Shown one piece after another: positions 33,801-48,800 of a stretch of DNA of 51,215 bases. Position 1 is the stretch's first letter. The number at the start of each line of letters is the position of its first letter. The notes under the pieces were generated by a model. That model saw nothing but the letters and a program-made list of their open reading frames with translations, was not told the origin of the DNA and searched no databases. Where the stretch lies: assembly GCF_000003815.2 (NCBI RefSeq), contig NC_049991.1:12652307-12703521 (forward strand), written 5' to 3'. The translations under genes were made by a program, and so were the position numbers. Source of the stretch: Branchiostoma floridae (Eukaryota > Chordata > Leptocardii > Amphioxiformes > Branchiostomatidae).

Positions 33801-36800
33801 TATAGGTGACATGACAGCAAAGAAATGTCATGCTTTTGTTTCCGAACAGCATGTGAATGCACTAGTAGATACATGCATTCTTGTACAGAATAGCTCCTAC
33901 CAAATTGCAAAAAACAACCTTTGCACTCATTTATGAGTTAATATGACCATAAAATATACCACCATGACCTGAATTCTCAATTGATGTGATTTTGATTACA
34001 TGACATTCAATGAAGATCATTGAAGTGCTTACAATTACATGTTGTTCCAAACACTGGGTTGAAAATACATAAGCAGGATTCTCTATATCTTTACCTCCAT
34101 GATATATTATTGGAGGTTATATTTTCACTAGCATTTGTGTGTGTGTGTCTGTCTATCTGTCAACAAGATGACTAAATAACAGCTGGATGGATTGGTTTCA
34201 TACTTGGTGTGTTGGTGGCATGTGACGAAAGCTGGAAATGATTAGATTTTGAGCCCCCTCGCGGCCTCCCTTGGTACTGCAGCAGGACTTAATGTTTTTA
34301 TATTTCCCGTTCTGAACAAGCTATGGTCGCAATGTTTAGGCATTAAATAACCCTTGTGCTCGGGAAGAAGTGATGTTAGTTTGGGCCCTCTAGCAGCTAG
34401 GCGTGGAATTGCAGGGGAATTTTTATGAAAAAATATTCCACACAGGATAAGTATTAGGTATTACTCCAGGACACAAAATACAAACAAACATTGCTGCGGT
34501 GGTAATAGAGAAAAGTACATAATTGTATATACATTGGTTTATTTCATATCTTGCTATATCATCACTATATGGTTAACTACTTACAGTCAAGAACCATGGA
34601 CCAATAAAATGTTCATGTAACAGCATGGCCAGCAGACGATTCCCCCAGGTAAGATTGAGCCAGCCATGTTACTGATGAGGTACACTTTGTAAAAGGCCCT
34701 GTCAGCTCTGGCTAGGGCAATCTATTCTGGTAAGCCTACTTTTATCTACATCACGTATATTTTTGGCCAGTGGTAAAAACCAAAGTGCATCAAGAGGGAA
34801 CAGGTTTTCTGCTGTGAAAAATATGTGTATGATAAATTTGTGCATGAAAAGTTAAGTTGTTGAAATGAGTAAAAAAAATGTGAAAACCAAGCAAATTGTT
34901 TCACATATAAATTTTTGCACATGAAAACGTAACATTTATAATCACTTGAAAATCACCTGAATTTTGACAGAATCTAGAATGAGATTCTGTACTGTAGAGT
35001 GTAAAAGTAGTTTGACTTATTCACATTGTAAAAAACATGATGCACGTATATATATATAGGTCACAGGCAGCAATCACTGGTGTTGTGACCCAGACAAAAA
35101 CACAGAGACATAACATTAATAGACTGAGCCTGTGAAGCTAGCTGAAACATTAAATACAATCATTAGATACAATGTAAAACATCACATATGATCTAAAATA
35201 CCTATCAGGCACTCCAATTAGACAGCCTCTGCATGAATACACCAAGGCTGTGAAGTGTGAACCCATCTACAATATGACAATTCTATTTTGCATCATCTTT
35301 TATCAGCTTTTAGGTTTAAAACTGCAAAAAGTTTTTGAATCAGTTCATTTGCATAATATTTTCCGTGCAGAGATTTTCACACGCAAGTTTTTCACGTCTT
35401 TCACGAGCACAAAACCCCATCCTACATCAACATGTTGGTATAGTCTTAAGTCTATTGGTATAAATAAAATGGTTAACATTAATTTAATGTCAAGGTCTCA
35501 TGGAATTCATGGTTCAGAAATCAGGAGTTTTCCTCTGACTGAAACTCAAAACAAAAAATCAAAACTCTGCAGGAAGGGAAATACATTACTACTGTACATG
35601 TAAGCGGCTAAACAGCAAATGGATGTCCTAAATTTTCAACTAAGTATTACTAGCAAATTTTCTGTGTACATAATGTACAATGCAAGCGCCTGTTACAATA
35701 TGACCTTGGGGCATGTAACATCTGGTCACATAATCACGGATGACACATGGTTTATTTGCTGATGTCTAATTTCTATCTCTATAACATCTTGTGCTGAAAT
35801 GACCAACAACAGTGGAATGATTTCCAGACAAGACATTTAGAAAAAGATTTTTTTCCAATGAAACAAAGAAATTATACTTAGTTTTTATCCCACTTGTGCA
35901 GGTTTATGCAATAAACATCATAGATCCTGTTTACAATACAAGTCATGTGTGTTTATGCTTAAGTGAATCATATACAAAATGTGTTCATCAGTACACAAGG
36001 ACCCTAAGCCAAAACCAGACTACAAACATCTGCTTAAATTGCAAATGCAGAACAATTATGCTGTGATTTTAGACTGCGTACTGACAACATAATATAGAAT
36101 CTGTTGGGAAATTTGTATGGGAAGTACATTTTGTATGGGAAGCTCTATTCAGAAACATTGTGTGTGTATCTCAATACATTGCGGACACAGTGGAGAACTA
36201 CTGGACTGTTTGCAGACACTTGTGTAAACAAATTATGATCACCAATCAAATATAATTGTCTGCTGCCGGAAATGGTTTCTTGTTACATAATTGCTGGTGC
36301 CAAGCATATGTATACAAGAAGCAAGTGAATGTACAAGTACCTTATCTTTTCTAGTACTGTAGTCTGTACTGCCCAGTAGTAATAGAAAATGTCAGAGCTA
36401 CTCTGGTGTGTGTTATTTTGGGCAGGTCTCTTGAGACTAGCCTGGTAAAACTCTGTCTTGGGTGGGCCAGTACAGGGTTTTGTGTGAAGCATTCACCCTT
36501 TGCTGGTACAGTAGCAGCTAGCATTTATAAATTTTAGCTTTTTTTGTCTCCCGACACAACTATATTTTTCCCAGATTTATGTTTTTCAAGACTCTTTGAC
36601 TAAATATTGATCAGTATTGATCCCAGTACAAGGTGTGGTGTGTACAGTGAGTGAAAGTGTGTCAAGGTTTGCATGTGTTTTTTACCACTATGTTGTTTTT
36701 CTACAAAGTTTGAAGGATAGACATGAAAATGTCAATAATTATTCAAACAAAAAATTCCATAACAAGAAAACTGTACTACTTACCACACTGGATATTCTGT

Positions 36801-39800
36801 CAACATTTTCCATGAAGTATTTTACTGAGTCACCCTGCGGACAAAACAAAAGAAAAACTGTTAAGTCTTAAGATACATGAAGTACAACAAAACACATGTA
36901 CAGATAGAGCCAATATTCATTACTAGGCTTAGATAGACAGTGTCTTATCTTGTCCTTTATCATGGATATAACTTTTAATTTGACACATTGATGTTTTTTA
37001 AGGACTTTGTAACCATAATCTGATTCGAGGTGTTTGTAAAACAACTAAAGTTATCAAACATACATAAGATATAGTTTTTGGTCAGATGTCGAGGAATCAT
37101 GTGGTCAGGAGGGAAAATGGCTTCTCTCTAGCAAAATAGTAATCATTAAATCAGTGTATGATTTGTAATGCAAAGTAACAACAATATTGAGTGTTGGAAA
37201 TTAAGATGTGGAAATATTATAGGGCTTTCTGAGGGAATGTGGGACAATTCACAGATGAAGACTACACACTTGTACCCTGACAAACGTTGTAGTCAGTGGT
37301 CAATTGAAAATCTTCCTGTTTTGTCAATTCTGCATATTCTCCAAGCAGAGGTTGGGTTGTGGAGATTATTAAGTAGTGGCCTGGATTTTTACCGGGACCG
37401 AGCCAGTAAAAATCCAGAACACTGCTATCTCTGTGACCTAACCTCTGCTTGGAGAATAAGTTTTGCGCCCAAGGGCATGAGGGTGCACTCTTGTATGATA
37501 ATGAGGACTTATCAGGGCCCAGTTCCCTGCTCAGAAAAACCCTAACAGGATCCCTGGTTGGTCCCTTGTACTGCTGTAATTATGGCACGCCTAACTGCTG
37601 ATTGGAGAGTCAACATTTGTAGACAGGATAGATCAAAACGATCACAACTCATCAGTACCAGGAGTAATGAGCAGCTAGATGTGTCATTTCTTTCCTATCC
37701 GTCTCAATCACTGCACCTGCTAGTAAAAGTACATGTAGTTAAGCTATAGGCATGGGTGACTGATGCTTGTCAAACTCAGAAACTGCTTTTTATTCAGAAA
37801 TCGTCACAATATCTTTTTTTTTCACTGGAACTGGAAATTTGCTATTATGAGTTTGAGAGGTATCCATACAGTCATGTAGTTACAAAACCAAATCAGCTGT
37901 TATCAAGAGCTATTTTGTACATATTATGCCATGCATTAGCAGGGTAATGGTAGTGTTTTTGAAGCACTCATGTCCTGGCAACGGCTATACATGTTGTCAG
38001 ATGTGGTAACTATGGCCTGGGATTGAACAAAGGAAGGAGTCCTCGGAGCAACAGCCTTGTGTGCAATCACTAGGCTCTGATGTGCTGTAATTTGGCAGCA
38101 ATAAAATGGGTCACTTGTTTCCAAGGACAGGAATGGCAGTTTGAAAACCACATTGTAGTAATTTGTACAGTTGTATGTTAGTGTTTTTTTTGTAGCTTTA
38201 TCAAACAACATAAGAATTAAGTACAATTGTTTGAACTTCTGTGATAATTCCTGAATTAAATTCAGACATTAAATGTCAAGTATCGGTGAGCATTTTGTAT
38301 GGAACTCAGAATTTGGAACTCTATGCTCAAATTTCCAGGCACTTATCACTCATAATCATATATGTTTGTAGAAATAGTAATACCCGACGCTTTCAACGCA
38401 GAATCTGATTTGCAAGGCTTAGTATAAAGGGTTCTTAGTCATGCATTAGGGACTAGGCTATTACTATAGAATATGAAATTAATTTCTTTGCTTTTGAATT
38501 ACTATGTTTCATCCTTTCACATGTTATACAACCTCTTGCTATCCCAAGCAGGTTAGCCGCTAGAATCAAGAGCGTCATTGTATTGGTAGTCAGGCTACAC
38601 AGATTATTCATTGCAGCAAAATAATACAGCAGTAATAATCTGTGATGCATCAATGAATAAATGATATCCATCTCCCTATTTTCACCATAAACACGAAACG
38701 CTTTTATGGAACCAACCTGAGGGAAAGTCAGGGCATTTTCCAGGAACAAATCTCCCTTACTCAAGTTACTTTCCATTTCCTGGAAAGGATCCACTTGTTT
38801 GTCATCTAGGTTGGGTCTGATGTTATGGGCAGACTTTACTATTTGCAGTATAAAGTACATGTAGTATCAGTAGCTTGTTGGGAGGTATGAAAATACTATA
38901 GATTCACCTGACTTCTGGGGCCTTAAATCTCATGGCAGGGCAAAAACCAGCCATCATTAAATATCATCTTAAAGTTCAGGGTTAGACAATAGTTAACACA
39001 TCAGATGACAGAATGTATGTTTGACAGTGTGACGTTGCTGTTACTATGTCAGGGTCAACAGTAACTGTACATGTAAATCCAACTCCTCGGCTAAGTTGGC
39101 TCCATCTTGATATTTTTTTGTGGAAGAATCTTGATAGGAACGAGGATAACGCTTCAACCCACTTCTGTTACTTTTTCCTCACATGTTAGCCCCAGCCTGT
39201 CTCAATATCATACACACACAAAATTAAATGTTTGTAGTAAAATGTAATCTATCTACATCCCCATTGAAGCATGGGATTGTTATCTCCATGGTGAGCACTG
39301 TGCTCTTTGATTCAGGAGCACAATTACAAATGGTACTTTTGATATCAGGATCGATGATGAAATCAGTAAAATGATGCAAATTCTCAGGCTCACTTTCACT
39401 AATGAAGGCAATTTCAATTTTTATGTGTACCTTCTTTAGCTGACTGAATGCATATGGGTGGTGGCTTTTTTTTAAAAGATGACACCACCTTTTTGTTCCT
39501 CTTCTCCATTTTGTACCATTGACTACAGTCTACAAGCAGCCGCATTACTTAAGCCATTGGATTTTTTTCCCTCTTCATATTAAAGCATTGAAAAAAAAAA
39601 CCTAGAAGCCTATCTATTTCTGGCCCGGCCTACACAGCTTGTGTTCACATATTTAGCTGATAAATCAAAAAGATTACGCTGCAATTGTCACCTCATAGGA
39701 GCGCATTCACTTCTGAAAGTACAGCACACGCCCACACACCCTTTCATACACGTGCTTTCCAGCACATTCAAACTGACAGCTTTCGCACAGTGACGTTTGG

Positions 39801-42800
39801 TGGAACACTCAGATCTAAGGAGTGCCGGGGTTGAAGTAACAAAAGGTCATAGCACGATTATACAGGGAACAGATATTGATTGGACTACAGGCCACTGCCG
39901 ACGTTTTGCTACTATTGTTAGGCAGGTTTGTAATGCCCATTAGCTTCACAGCTGTCACAAAATTCACTTGTCAATCCTGCCTACCTGTACATGTAGTTAC
40001 TAAAGTTACCATACATAATTTTTCACATGACCCAGCCGCTAACAATCCTGTCAATAGCGATTACCTTTCCACATAGACCAAATTTTTAACGGTCCCATGA
40101 GTGGTCTTGGGCAGTTTTGATTGTACAAAAGACTTTCGTAAAGACTGTAAAATACTAATGCATCATTTAACATGTCTGATCATGATATTTACAATAATCC
40201 ACTGTAATAGATCCACTACTAGGTACATGTAATAGAGTAAATATGAACAAGTGTGAAAACCTATCTCATAACTAACTTATATGTGGCACGTATACTGTTG
40301 TATTAATAACTCCAATAAGGTAAAAAGGCAGATTTGAATACTTTCCTCACTAATAGTCATACTATTTAGTCATAGTCATACTCATACCCAAACCAGTTGC
40401 AAGACTACAATGACCTTTGAACTCTGGTGAAAACTGATCCTTATTTGCATGTTCACCTCAGGTGATCCCTGTACAGACATGTGGATCAAACACTTGGATT
40501 ACTTGAACAAATGAATGTTACAAATAGCCTATGTACCATCCAATTTCTACCGGGATTCCTTGCACTCGCTGCATGTTCAAGGAGCCCTAGTAGAAAGCTT
40601 ACAAAGCTTCTTGACTAATTCAAGAAAAACTTGTTTCACAACTCTTTCAACCTTTATACATGACATGTATTGTAGTGGGCCTACTTTGGGAAAACTGCAT
40701 GCTCACGATTCTTATTTTTCCTCAGACTAAGAAAGTTTTCATACAAGAGTAGGAGTCTACCACAGGTATGGTATCTAAATACATTACTACAGGAGTAAAT
40801 GTCTACCACAGGTATGATCATATCTAAAGACGTCACTAGAGGACCATTAAGGCAGTTTTTAGGTTGGCTAATCTGAGTAATTTGTAAAACTGGAAATCTG
40901 TACCCCCTCCCTATGGTAGCCCATGAACCAAGGTTAACAAGCCTTCTCAAAGGTACCATTTATTCACTGCTGTGTAGAGAGATTAAGGATTCTGATAGGA
41001 GAAAGATGTGGTTGTTACAGTCACTGAGTCAGAACACATGTTTGTAATATGTACCCAACAGGTGGTAACAAATGGGAGAATTCACTTTCATGCTCATTAC
41101 AAACTCTTATACCTTGATACAGACTATGGCCCTCTTCAGACCTACAAATGTTATATATTAATTATTATCCATACAAATGTTATATATTATCCATTACTTA
41201 CAACATAATTTACAGAGAAAATGGAGTAGTTTTCCTTTTCCAGATGAAAAAAAATGCTGCAGGCTTATCCACTTCCTTCGCTGACAACGATTCCTCTTTA
41301 GACATGCGGAGAATAGTCGCAGACCCCCGCTAAAGGGTCGCACAACCAGGTCCAAGGTTGACGCACGATGATTCAAGGAGAAATAGCCACACGACTATTT
41401 TGATCTTCTTCAGATAGCCTGAAAATACCGTTGCTGGCCGGCAATGTCTTGGACAAAAACAGTTGCACGACTATATAACTGTTAATCTGTCTATAGCGGG
41501 ACTATACCTCAAATAGAGAAACATGAATTGTTTTGTGAGTCTGTCCCATTGTTGCAAATCAAATACTGGTACCTTGCTGCTGGAAAATCTTGTTTTCAGG
41601 TCACACTTCATCTTAAAAAGGTCTAATACATGTGTATTCCATCCAACAAATGAAGTCTAACATTAGTACACAGGTTTATTGCAAAATATATTACAATTTA
41701 CATGATAAAAATGACAGGTTTCTGTTTCATTAAACAAATCCATCAAAACAAACATGTATATGTAAATGGACCCAAACCTTAACACTTTGGAGTTGAAACT
41801 GCCCTAGAAGTAGATGGCAACTCAGAAGACAAAAAAAATCTGGTCTATGTGGACAGATGGTCGCTATGAACATTATGCTTATGTCACCATGATGTAAATT
41901 GTAAAAGTATTATTTCAAGTAATGTAAAATGATCACCAACAACTACAAGTGTTGACACTGGTCTTATTATAAATAATATTATATATAAAATAATGTGGAG
42001 GTTTGTGGTCTACAACATTATACATGTAGAACACTTACAGACATGCTGGTGCACAATAACTTCTCCCCACACCACCAGAATGCAAATTGCAATTCAGCAT
42101 ATATATGCATGTTGCATGGATGAAGGTTAGAAGTTCAGCATGTCACTGATCTTTAAGTTTAACATGACAGCTCGTAGGCAAAATTTACACAGCTATATTG
42201 GGGATAATCTGTTCATGTATATGCCATTACAGTAGTTCGGTATAATACCATTAATAGGCACTTGTCATTTTGCTTCTGGCTACACTGAGTAACAGAATCA
42301 CACACATAATAATCTACACAAAATAACTGGATTATACTCGCTCCAGGGCATGTATTTGTTAGACGTGTAGATCCAAGAGAAGCATAAGAAATAACAACAA
42401 TATATATAGAATATATCTTGCCTGGACTTTTATATCTATCATTCAGTATGAATCTGGAAATGGATCAAAAGGATTATACAAGGATTATATACAGACACGA
42501 GATAGAGAAATGTCCCACAATGGACTTATTAATAGCCTACTTTCAATCCAATCACATTAGAAAGAATATTAGCATGTACTAATCAACATATAAACCAGTG
42601 CTGGTAAAAACACAACCTTCGTGGCAGTAGTATCAGTATCATGTCAGCTGTTTGTGGCTAGACAATGGACCTCAGGACTTCTGTATACCACCAGGGACAG
42701 GTAACATCTGGTATTCTGCAAATTTGGGTCAAACTACAACATACCAGCATCAGTCTTCCTAACATGATCTGTGTACATGTATTAACTACCAAGCTACATG

Positions 42801-45800
42801 ATAGCTTACATGGGTATGTGTACATCACACTACATGTATAAACCTCCTGGACCACCCGATAGCTCGTGAAAGTTATCAAAACCATCCTGTAATGGTTAAA
42901 GGGAAAGATAAAATATGATATTTATCATAAAACATCATACATATGCATAAACCAGCAACAGCATAGTCTGTTGCCATGTGGTTATGCTTTCCGAGTCTAA
43001 CTACACTGCAGCATACACTGTTTATCAGACCCTGGTTGTGTATAATTCAGATTCATCCAGGCACGGGATTGATCCCTATAAACCTATTCCATGTCGAATC
43101 CAACTCTTGGAGTTGGATTGTGACCGCTCATACCAAGCTTGGTGGATTGGAATCTATCCAGTGCTTTGGCGAATCCATATTTGCAATGCCTAGTATGAAC
43201 AGGTCTTAGAGGAATAAATCTTTTCTTTCCCAAATTCTTTCCCTAACAAAAACCTTGAAAGCCTGCCTTTTTTGAATACATGTCTATAATTTCACTTCCT
43301 GTACTTTGACAAAATGGCTCATCTTACTTTAGGAGTCAGATCTGAATCTGTGAATCCATTAGTGCGTGGGTAACTCAGTCTACAGCTAAATGTAGTAGTA
43401 AATTCACCCTCTGCAAGGAGATTGTTTGATTCAAGGCTATCTGCTTTCAAATGCCCTCAGCACCAATGGGGTTATCAAATGAACTAGAAATAATGTTCTG
43501 GCTCAATAATTATCCCTGCCATGATCTAAATACAGTTCAGGAAAGGTCATTTCACTAATCTGTTATACCTACAAAATCTAACTCATTCTGCATTGTTTTT
43601 CTTTCAATTCTACCACTCATGCAATTTTTTGCCTGCAGACAGATACAAATGTGGTGTGAGTGAACTGACTTGTAGTAGGGACGCGCCATGGTAAAAGTAG
43701 CCTTCGGCTTGAACAAAGTGTGAAGTACTGAAAGTCTGTAAATGTGTGTAATCATCATGGAGTGACAGCTACATGTACACATGTTGACTAGTAGTTGTAG
43801 AATCGTTAATTAGCTCACTGGATGAAAAACCTGTTTTTGTATGGCTACAATGCGTGGGAAAAACAACAAGTAAGCAGCAGCAATACAGTATCTAGAACAC
43901 CTAACAAGCACTCAATATCAGTAATTACATTGCTGTGAATGGCCTGTCTTTATCTGTTATCAACATCTCTATGGATAATGAGGGTATACTTCTGTATTAA
44001 CATGTAAGAGGAGACACAGATTCCTAGAACTAATACTGTAATACTATTAGGATTGAATTTTGGGTGGAACCTTTGGACTAAACCATGTTGGAGGATTTGG
44101 GGGGATTAATATAAATAAAAACACTGCAAGCAAGTGATAAAAGAAACGGCAACTGTTAGGGAAAAGCCACTTGTAAGACATCAGAGCAACAGAAAACTAA
44201 GAAATTCAAAAGAAAACACATGCACGTTTCTGCATACACATTGCAAACAATACCCCATGATCTGTCTAAGAGATACTGGGTCAACTGTCTATCGATACGA
44301 TCACCATACAGATTGGTCTATCCTATTTAACAGTTACTAGGTCAACTGTCTATCAGCCTGATTGCAGCAGATGGATTACATGTCCATCCTTGTTGGATCC
44401 CTACTGTCCAGAGCTCCACAGAAACACAAAACCCTGGGTGCAGTGGGTAGTTCCTGGAGGGAGCCTGGAATGTCACCAGGTCAGGGGTCAACACTGCCAT
44501 CACAAATCAGCCATGCTATTGTGCCCAACTAGGCAGAAATACAGATAAACCTCTGCTATTCCGTAAGACTTATGTTGTTTAACTTCACCTATTAGATGCG
44601 TAATAGGACGGACCAGGACATGTCAGAAAAAGCCACTGTTGAGCTTTAGGTGTAATTTGGAAGTAAGAAAAACCCTTTTGAAGAATGTTTATTTCTGTGC
44701 AGGACTTGGAATTTGGCAGGGTTCACACAGGGTGAATGTCTCCCAAAATAAGGGTTGAACACTAAAGCTTTTAAAAGCCTAGCAAAACAGTGTTTGAGAG
44801 ACTGTGTGCAGTCAGTAAGCTTACAGTGAGTAAATTGAGTACAAGAACAAATTTGGGGAATTTCACTGAGTCAGCTCAAGAGGGTAGCACACATGTGAAA
44901 CTACATGGCTGCCATTGACAACCTGTATGTTACCAGACCCTACAAAGCCCTTCCAAAAAGTGGGGATTTGAAACATCTAATTAAGGAATCCCTGTAGTAT
45001 ACCATGGTATTAAGTTACATTCTAATACAGTTCTAAGGAAGAATGGATTGCTATGACATCTCTGCTACAATGGTATTATATGTACAAGCGTTACCATAAT
45101 CTACAGCACAATAATGTTATCCTGATCTTAGTCTAGTGAAGAATGTATTTCGATTTGTTTGTGTCATCCAAGATTCTGTATTAGGCCATATTGATTTGAT
45201 TATTTGGTTCACATTGGCAAACACTTCAATTTTCATCCATTGCCCAAAACAAAACATCTTCAACCAAATTGAAGAGAAAAAAAAGGAAAACAGATACTAA
45301 TATTATTAAGCTATTCCAACTGAATAGGAAAAGAGAAATTCTAGGATAAGTAGAATTCTGTGATGGCGTAACTTTTATATTTCTATATAAACTACAATAT
45401 CCTATATGTAGAGTATTCAAAGTCGTCCATATGATCTTTCTCATGTGGTGTTTGTCACTTGACAAACCACTGAGGAAAAATTATATTGTATCTTCTACTC
45501 TTTATACAAATTGCTGATGTAAGGATTTTGGTTTGCTTCTATGTTAAAACTATAAATCTGTTCATTGCTTGACATACGTGTATGTCTACTACAGTTTTAT
45601 CACTACCTCATAAATTATATACTGAATGTACATATCATCAATTATTCAATATCGGGAATTCCACCACACATGTGACTGCTCAGGCCATAATCAGGTTTAT
45701 TATAAGATGAATAATAGTAAAGTTAAAACATTCGTATTGATGAATCAAAATAGTAGTTTTTCTTTTAGTACATTTTCTGAGGGGGAAAATAAATGTACGA

Positions 45801-48800
45801 TTCTAAATTTCTGCATTGACTGCATCATTTTGCCTGTATCTCCATAGCATGGTGGTCTGCAAGACTGCAACCCGACCACTCGCTACATCATTGTACAATG
45901 TATATGGGTCAATTTTTACAGATCGGGGGTCAGGGGCTGGAGCCTCTGACAAGAACAGTCTGGACATGGGGTTCATACGTCCTTCCTACTAGGGGGTGTT
46001 CCCACAGCTTTGATCCCATGATGTTTAAGAAAACTTAAGGCATTATACCTCTACATGTTGAAAAGTCCAACATGCTTATCGAAAACTGAGAAGAGTAGGG
46101 AATAGGGATGATCGGATGTGGTTCGCTGAAAACCTGAGCCACACTGCATTACCAGCTAACCAAGCTATTGAAAAAAGATTACGCTTCACCTCATTAGAGG
46201 ATGACCTGTATTGACCTTTGACTACATGTACCATTACACACACAAATGTTTGCAGTTTGTCACAAATGGTGCACCTTCCACGTTCTAACACAAAATAATA
46301 AATGGTACGATCAAGGTCTATTCTTTATGCATTGCCCTGGTGGTGCACCATCTTGCATCACTGCTTCAAAATGCAAATCTGTAGGTTTACTGATTTGTAA
46401 CAAATCCCTACAAGGACTATAGATTAATTTTTGGGGATTGACATTATCTGGGGAGATATCATTGAGTTTATCATTTCAGAAAACAGAATATGAATCCTAT
46501 TCTTAGGTATGTATGAGACAAATTTGATCTTCTTTCCATCCAGGATGTTGCTGTACAACCTGCTAGGAAGTATTTCACTTGTAAACATACCTTGTTTCCG
46601 GAAATGGCGCAACCGTTGATACGTTTGTGAATAATACATCAATGATTCAGAGAATTCCCAGTGATTGGAAATTGTTATCAGTCATCACAGTGAGTAATAA
46701 TAAACCGTCCCAAACCATTCAGGGTTATAGTTATGCATCTTTAGTATGTTTTATTCTAGATAAACTGTGGCAATCAAAATTATGAGTAATAGTCACAAGT
46801 CATCAGATTTCTTGGGGGCGTCAAATTACAGTAACATTATCAGCAGGGAAATGTTACATTGGTTCTAAGTGTATTTGTCTTGCTCTATTTCAAAGCCATT
46901 GGTGCATTTTTTTTCATATTTGCACACGAACAAGCACACTAATCATAGTCTAATGAAACCAAACTAATGGCATCTGTAATCTGTTTTCCTTCTTACCATA
47001 ACTAATCAAATTAATCACCCTGGAAAAAGGAGTAAAACACCTACTTGGTACTTGTGTGCAGTAGTACTAGTAAAAAGGACTCAAAGAAATTGAAGTCCTC
47101 ATAGTATATACACACGAAATATAAAACAAAACCACTCTTCCATATCTCATTCATTTTTAGTATCATTGTGTAATTCTCAGAATATTAATGGTTAAAGTAT
47201 GAAAATCATTCAAAAACTTGATTATAAAAAAGAAGAGTCAAATTACATCTATCTTTGACATGCTATTACTGTGGATTTCAATACATATCGCTTATTATTC
47301 CAGTCTTTTTATGGTAGCATGAAAGCTTACCCTATTGTGAACCCAGCCTTGCCTGGGGGCATGACTGACCCTGGGGTTATTCTGGAGCCTGTTTTTATTC
47401 CAATTATACAAATTCCACCAGTCAGTGTTACGTTTTACCTATGCACGGTTTTACTATTTTTGTACTTCTTAGATAATGTCTGTATCACATGTTTGTATAA
47501 TACCACAGAGGAACTTTTTACCTCCCTCAACACAGGCCCAGTCTGAGGAATGAATAAACGTCTTGTGCAGTTGATTGACAATTCCTCATGTCCTGCAAAC
47601 AACATCAACTCGGGGAGGACCAGACAACTTTTTCTCGTGAAACTGCTAAGTTTGTTGAGCTATTCCAGGATTTCCCTAAACCCTTTGCATAAGACGTGAC
47701 TCAGGGACACGGAAGAGGAATGTAGGAACAAGTTGCCGAGTGATTTGGAGGGGAATATCCCGGAGAGCGAGTCTGTGGTCACCCCTTGGGACAACAACCG
47801 CACCCGGGCGTGGCTACATCTGCCCCCCTCCCACCCCTGCTCAGGATAGAAAATCACTCGGGCCTTCTATTTCCCTTCCTTGAAAAGGTAGAGATATAAT
47901 AGCTAGGTCGTGAACAGAATCCCGACAATGGTGATTTTAATTTGGTGCGTCGCTGAGAGGCCCAGCTTTTGTTAGGGAGATGACATATTCAAATCTTGGG
48001 CGGAGTGTGAAAGGAGTCCAGGTCATTTCGGGCTGTCTCTCGCCTCTGGCGTCGTGAAAGTCGTGTGGATTTCTGCTTCAGTTTCACAAGCTGTGTATTT
48101 ACCTAGGCTTTTCTTATATGTTGAATCCCTAGTATAACACTTGAAGATTGTAGGGAGACCATTTTAAGTTGCTAACCCTTCGTAAAAGATGAACTTTGGA
48201 CAACAACAAAACAGGAGTCTTCGTAACTGTGCTGGGAGAGACGCGTCGGGTCCGGAATGAGTTCATTTCGTACTAACGAGGGGGGAGGAGGTTGTTAGGC
48301 ACGAGACAGGACAAAAAACACAGTCCTTATAACCACCCAACCGAAGGCGTGTGTCTGGGACTACCTACAAGTTGTAAGAAGAGGAATTTCTTACCAGTTG
48401 GAATTCTCTCCTCCTGTCCCACGCCTCCTGAATCCCCGCATCGGACCACAGTGCCCTGATAGCGGGGCAGTACTCCAAAAACAGGGCAGTGTCTATCTTG
48501 ATCGTCCCTTCAAATTTCATAACCTGATCGCAGTACAGCTCGTTGCTTGGCTCCTTCATCTTGATGCCTAGCTTTCTCTGAGCGTCCACGAGCACTTTCA
48601 TCCCCTTTACGATGTTGTTGTAGACCGTGGGTCTGTACTCTTTCAGCGCTTCCACGTCGAAATCCTTGCCGTGGATGATGCGCATCTGCTTGAGGAAGGT
48701 GGACTTGCCGCTCTCGCCGGCGCCTAGCAGCAAGATTTTGACTTGTCTGCGGAGATGGACCTTCTCCTTGGCCAGCATTTTGTCGATCTGCTTTGACCGC

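Larger units (their letters stand above)
24290..36783 (-). other. G-alpha12/13 intron 2 (about 12.5 kb)
   Basis: No other gene recognised on either strand. It contains microsatellites, a 3 x 47-bp tandem repeat, three diverged copies of one dispersed repeat, an hAT-like element, a pogo/mariner-like element and a 9-bp-TSD hairpin, each listed separately. Remaining sequence is AT-rich with only short random frames. Confidence 0.8.
36835..48394 (-). other. G-alpha12/13 intron 1 (about 11.6 kb)
   Basis: No other gene recognised. It contains one CTCCAAGCAGAGG MITE (37335-37458), a two-copy 46-bp direct repeat (40740-40845) and a perfect hairpin near 43095-43118 (AATCCAACTC/GAGTTGGATT). The rest is AT-rich. 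A 135-codon minus-strand frame at 38453-38860 is unexplained. Confidence 0.8.

Noticed and set aside
37168-37545. 125-codon plus-strand frame
   Set aside because: It runs through a MITE hairpin and shows no domain.
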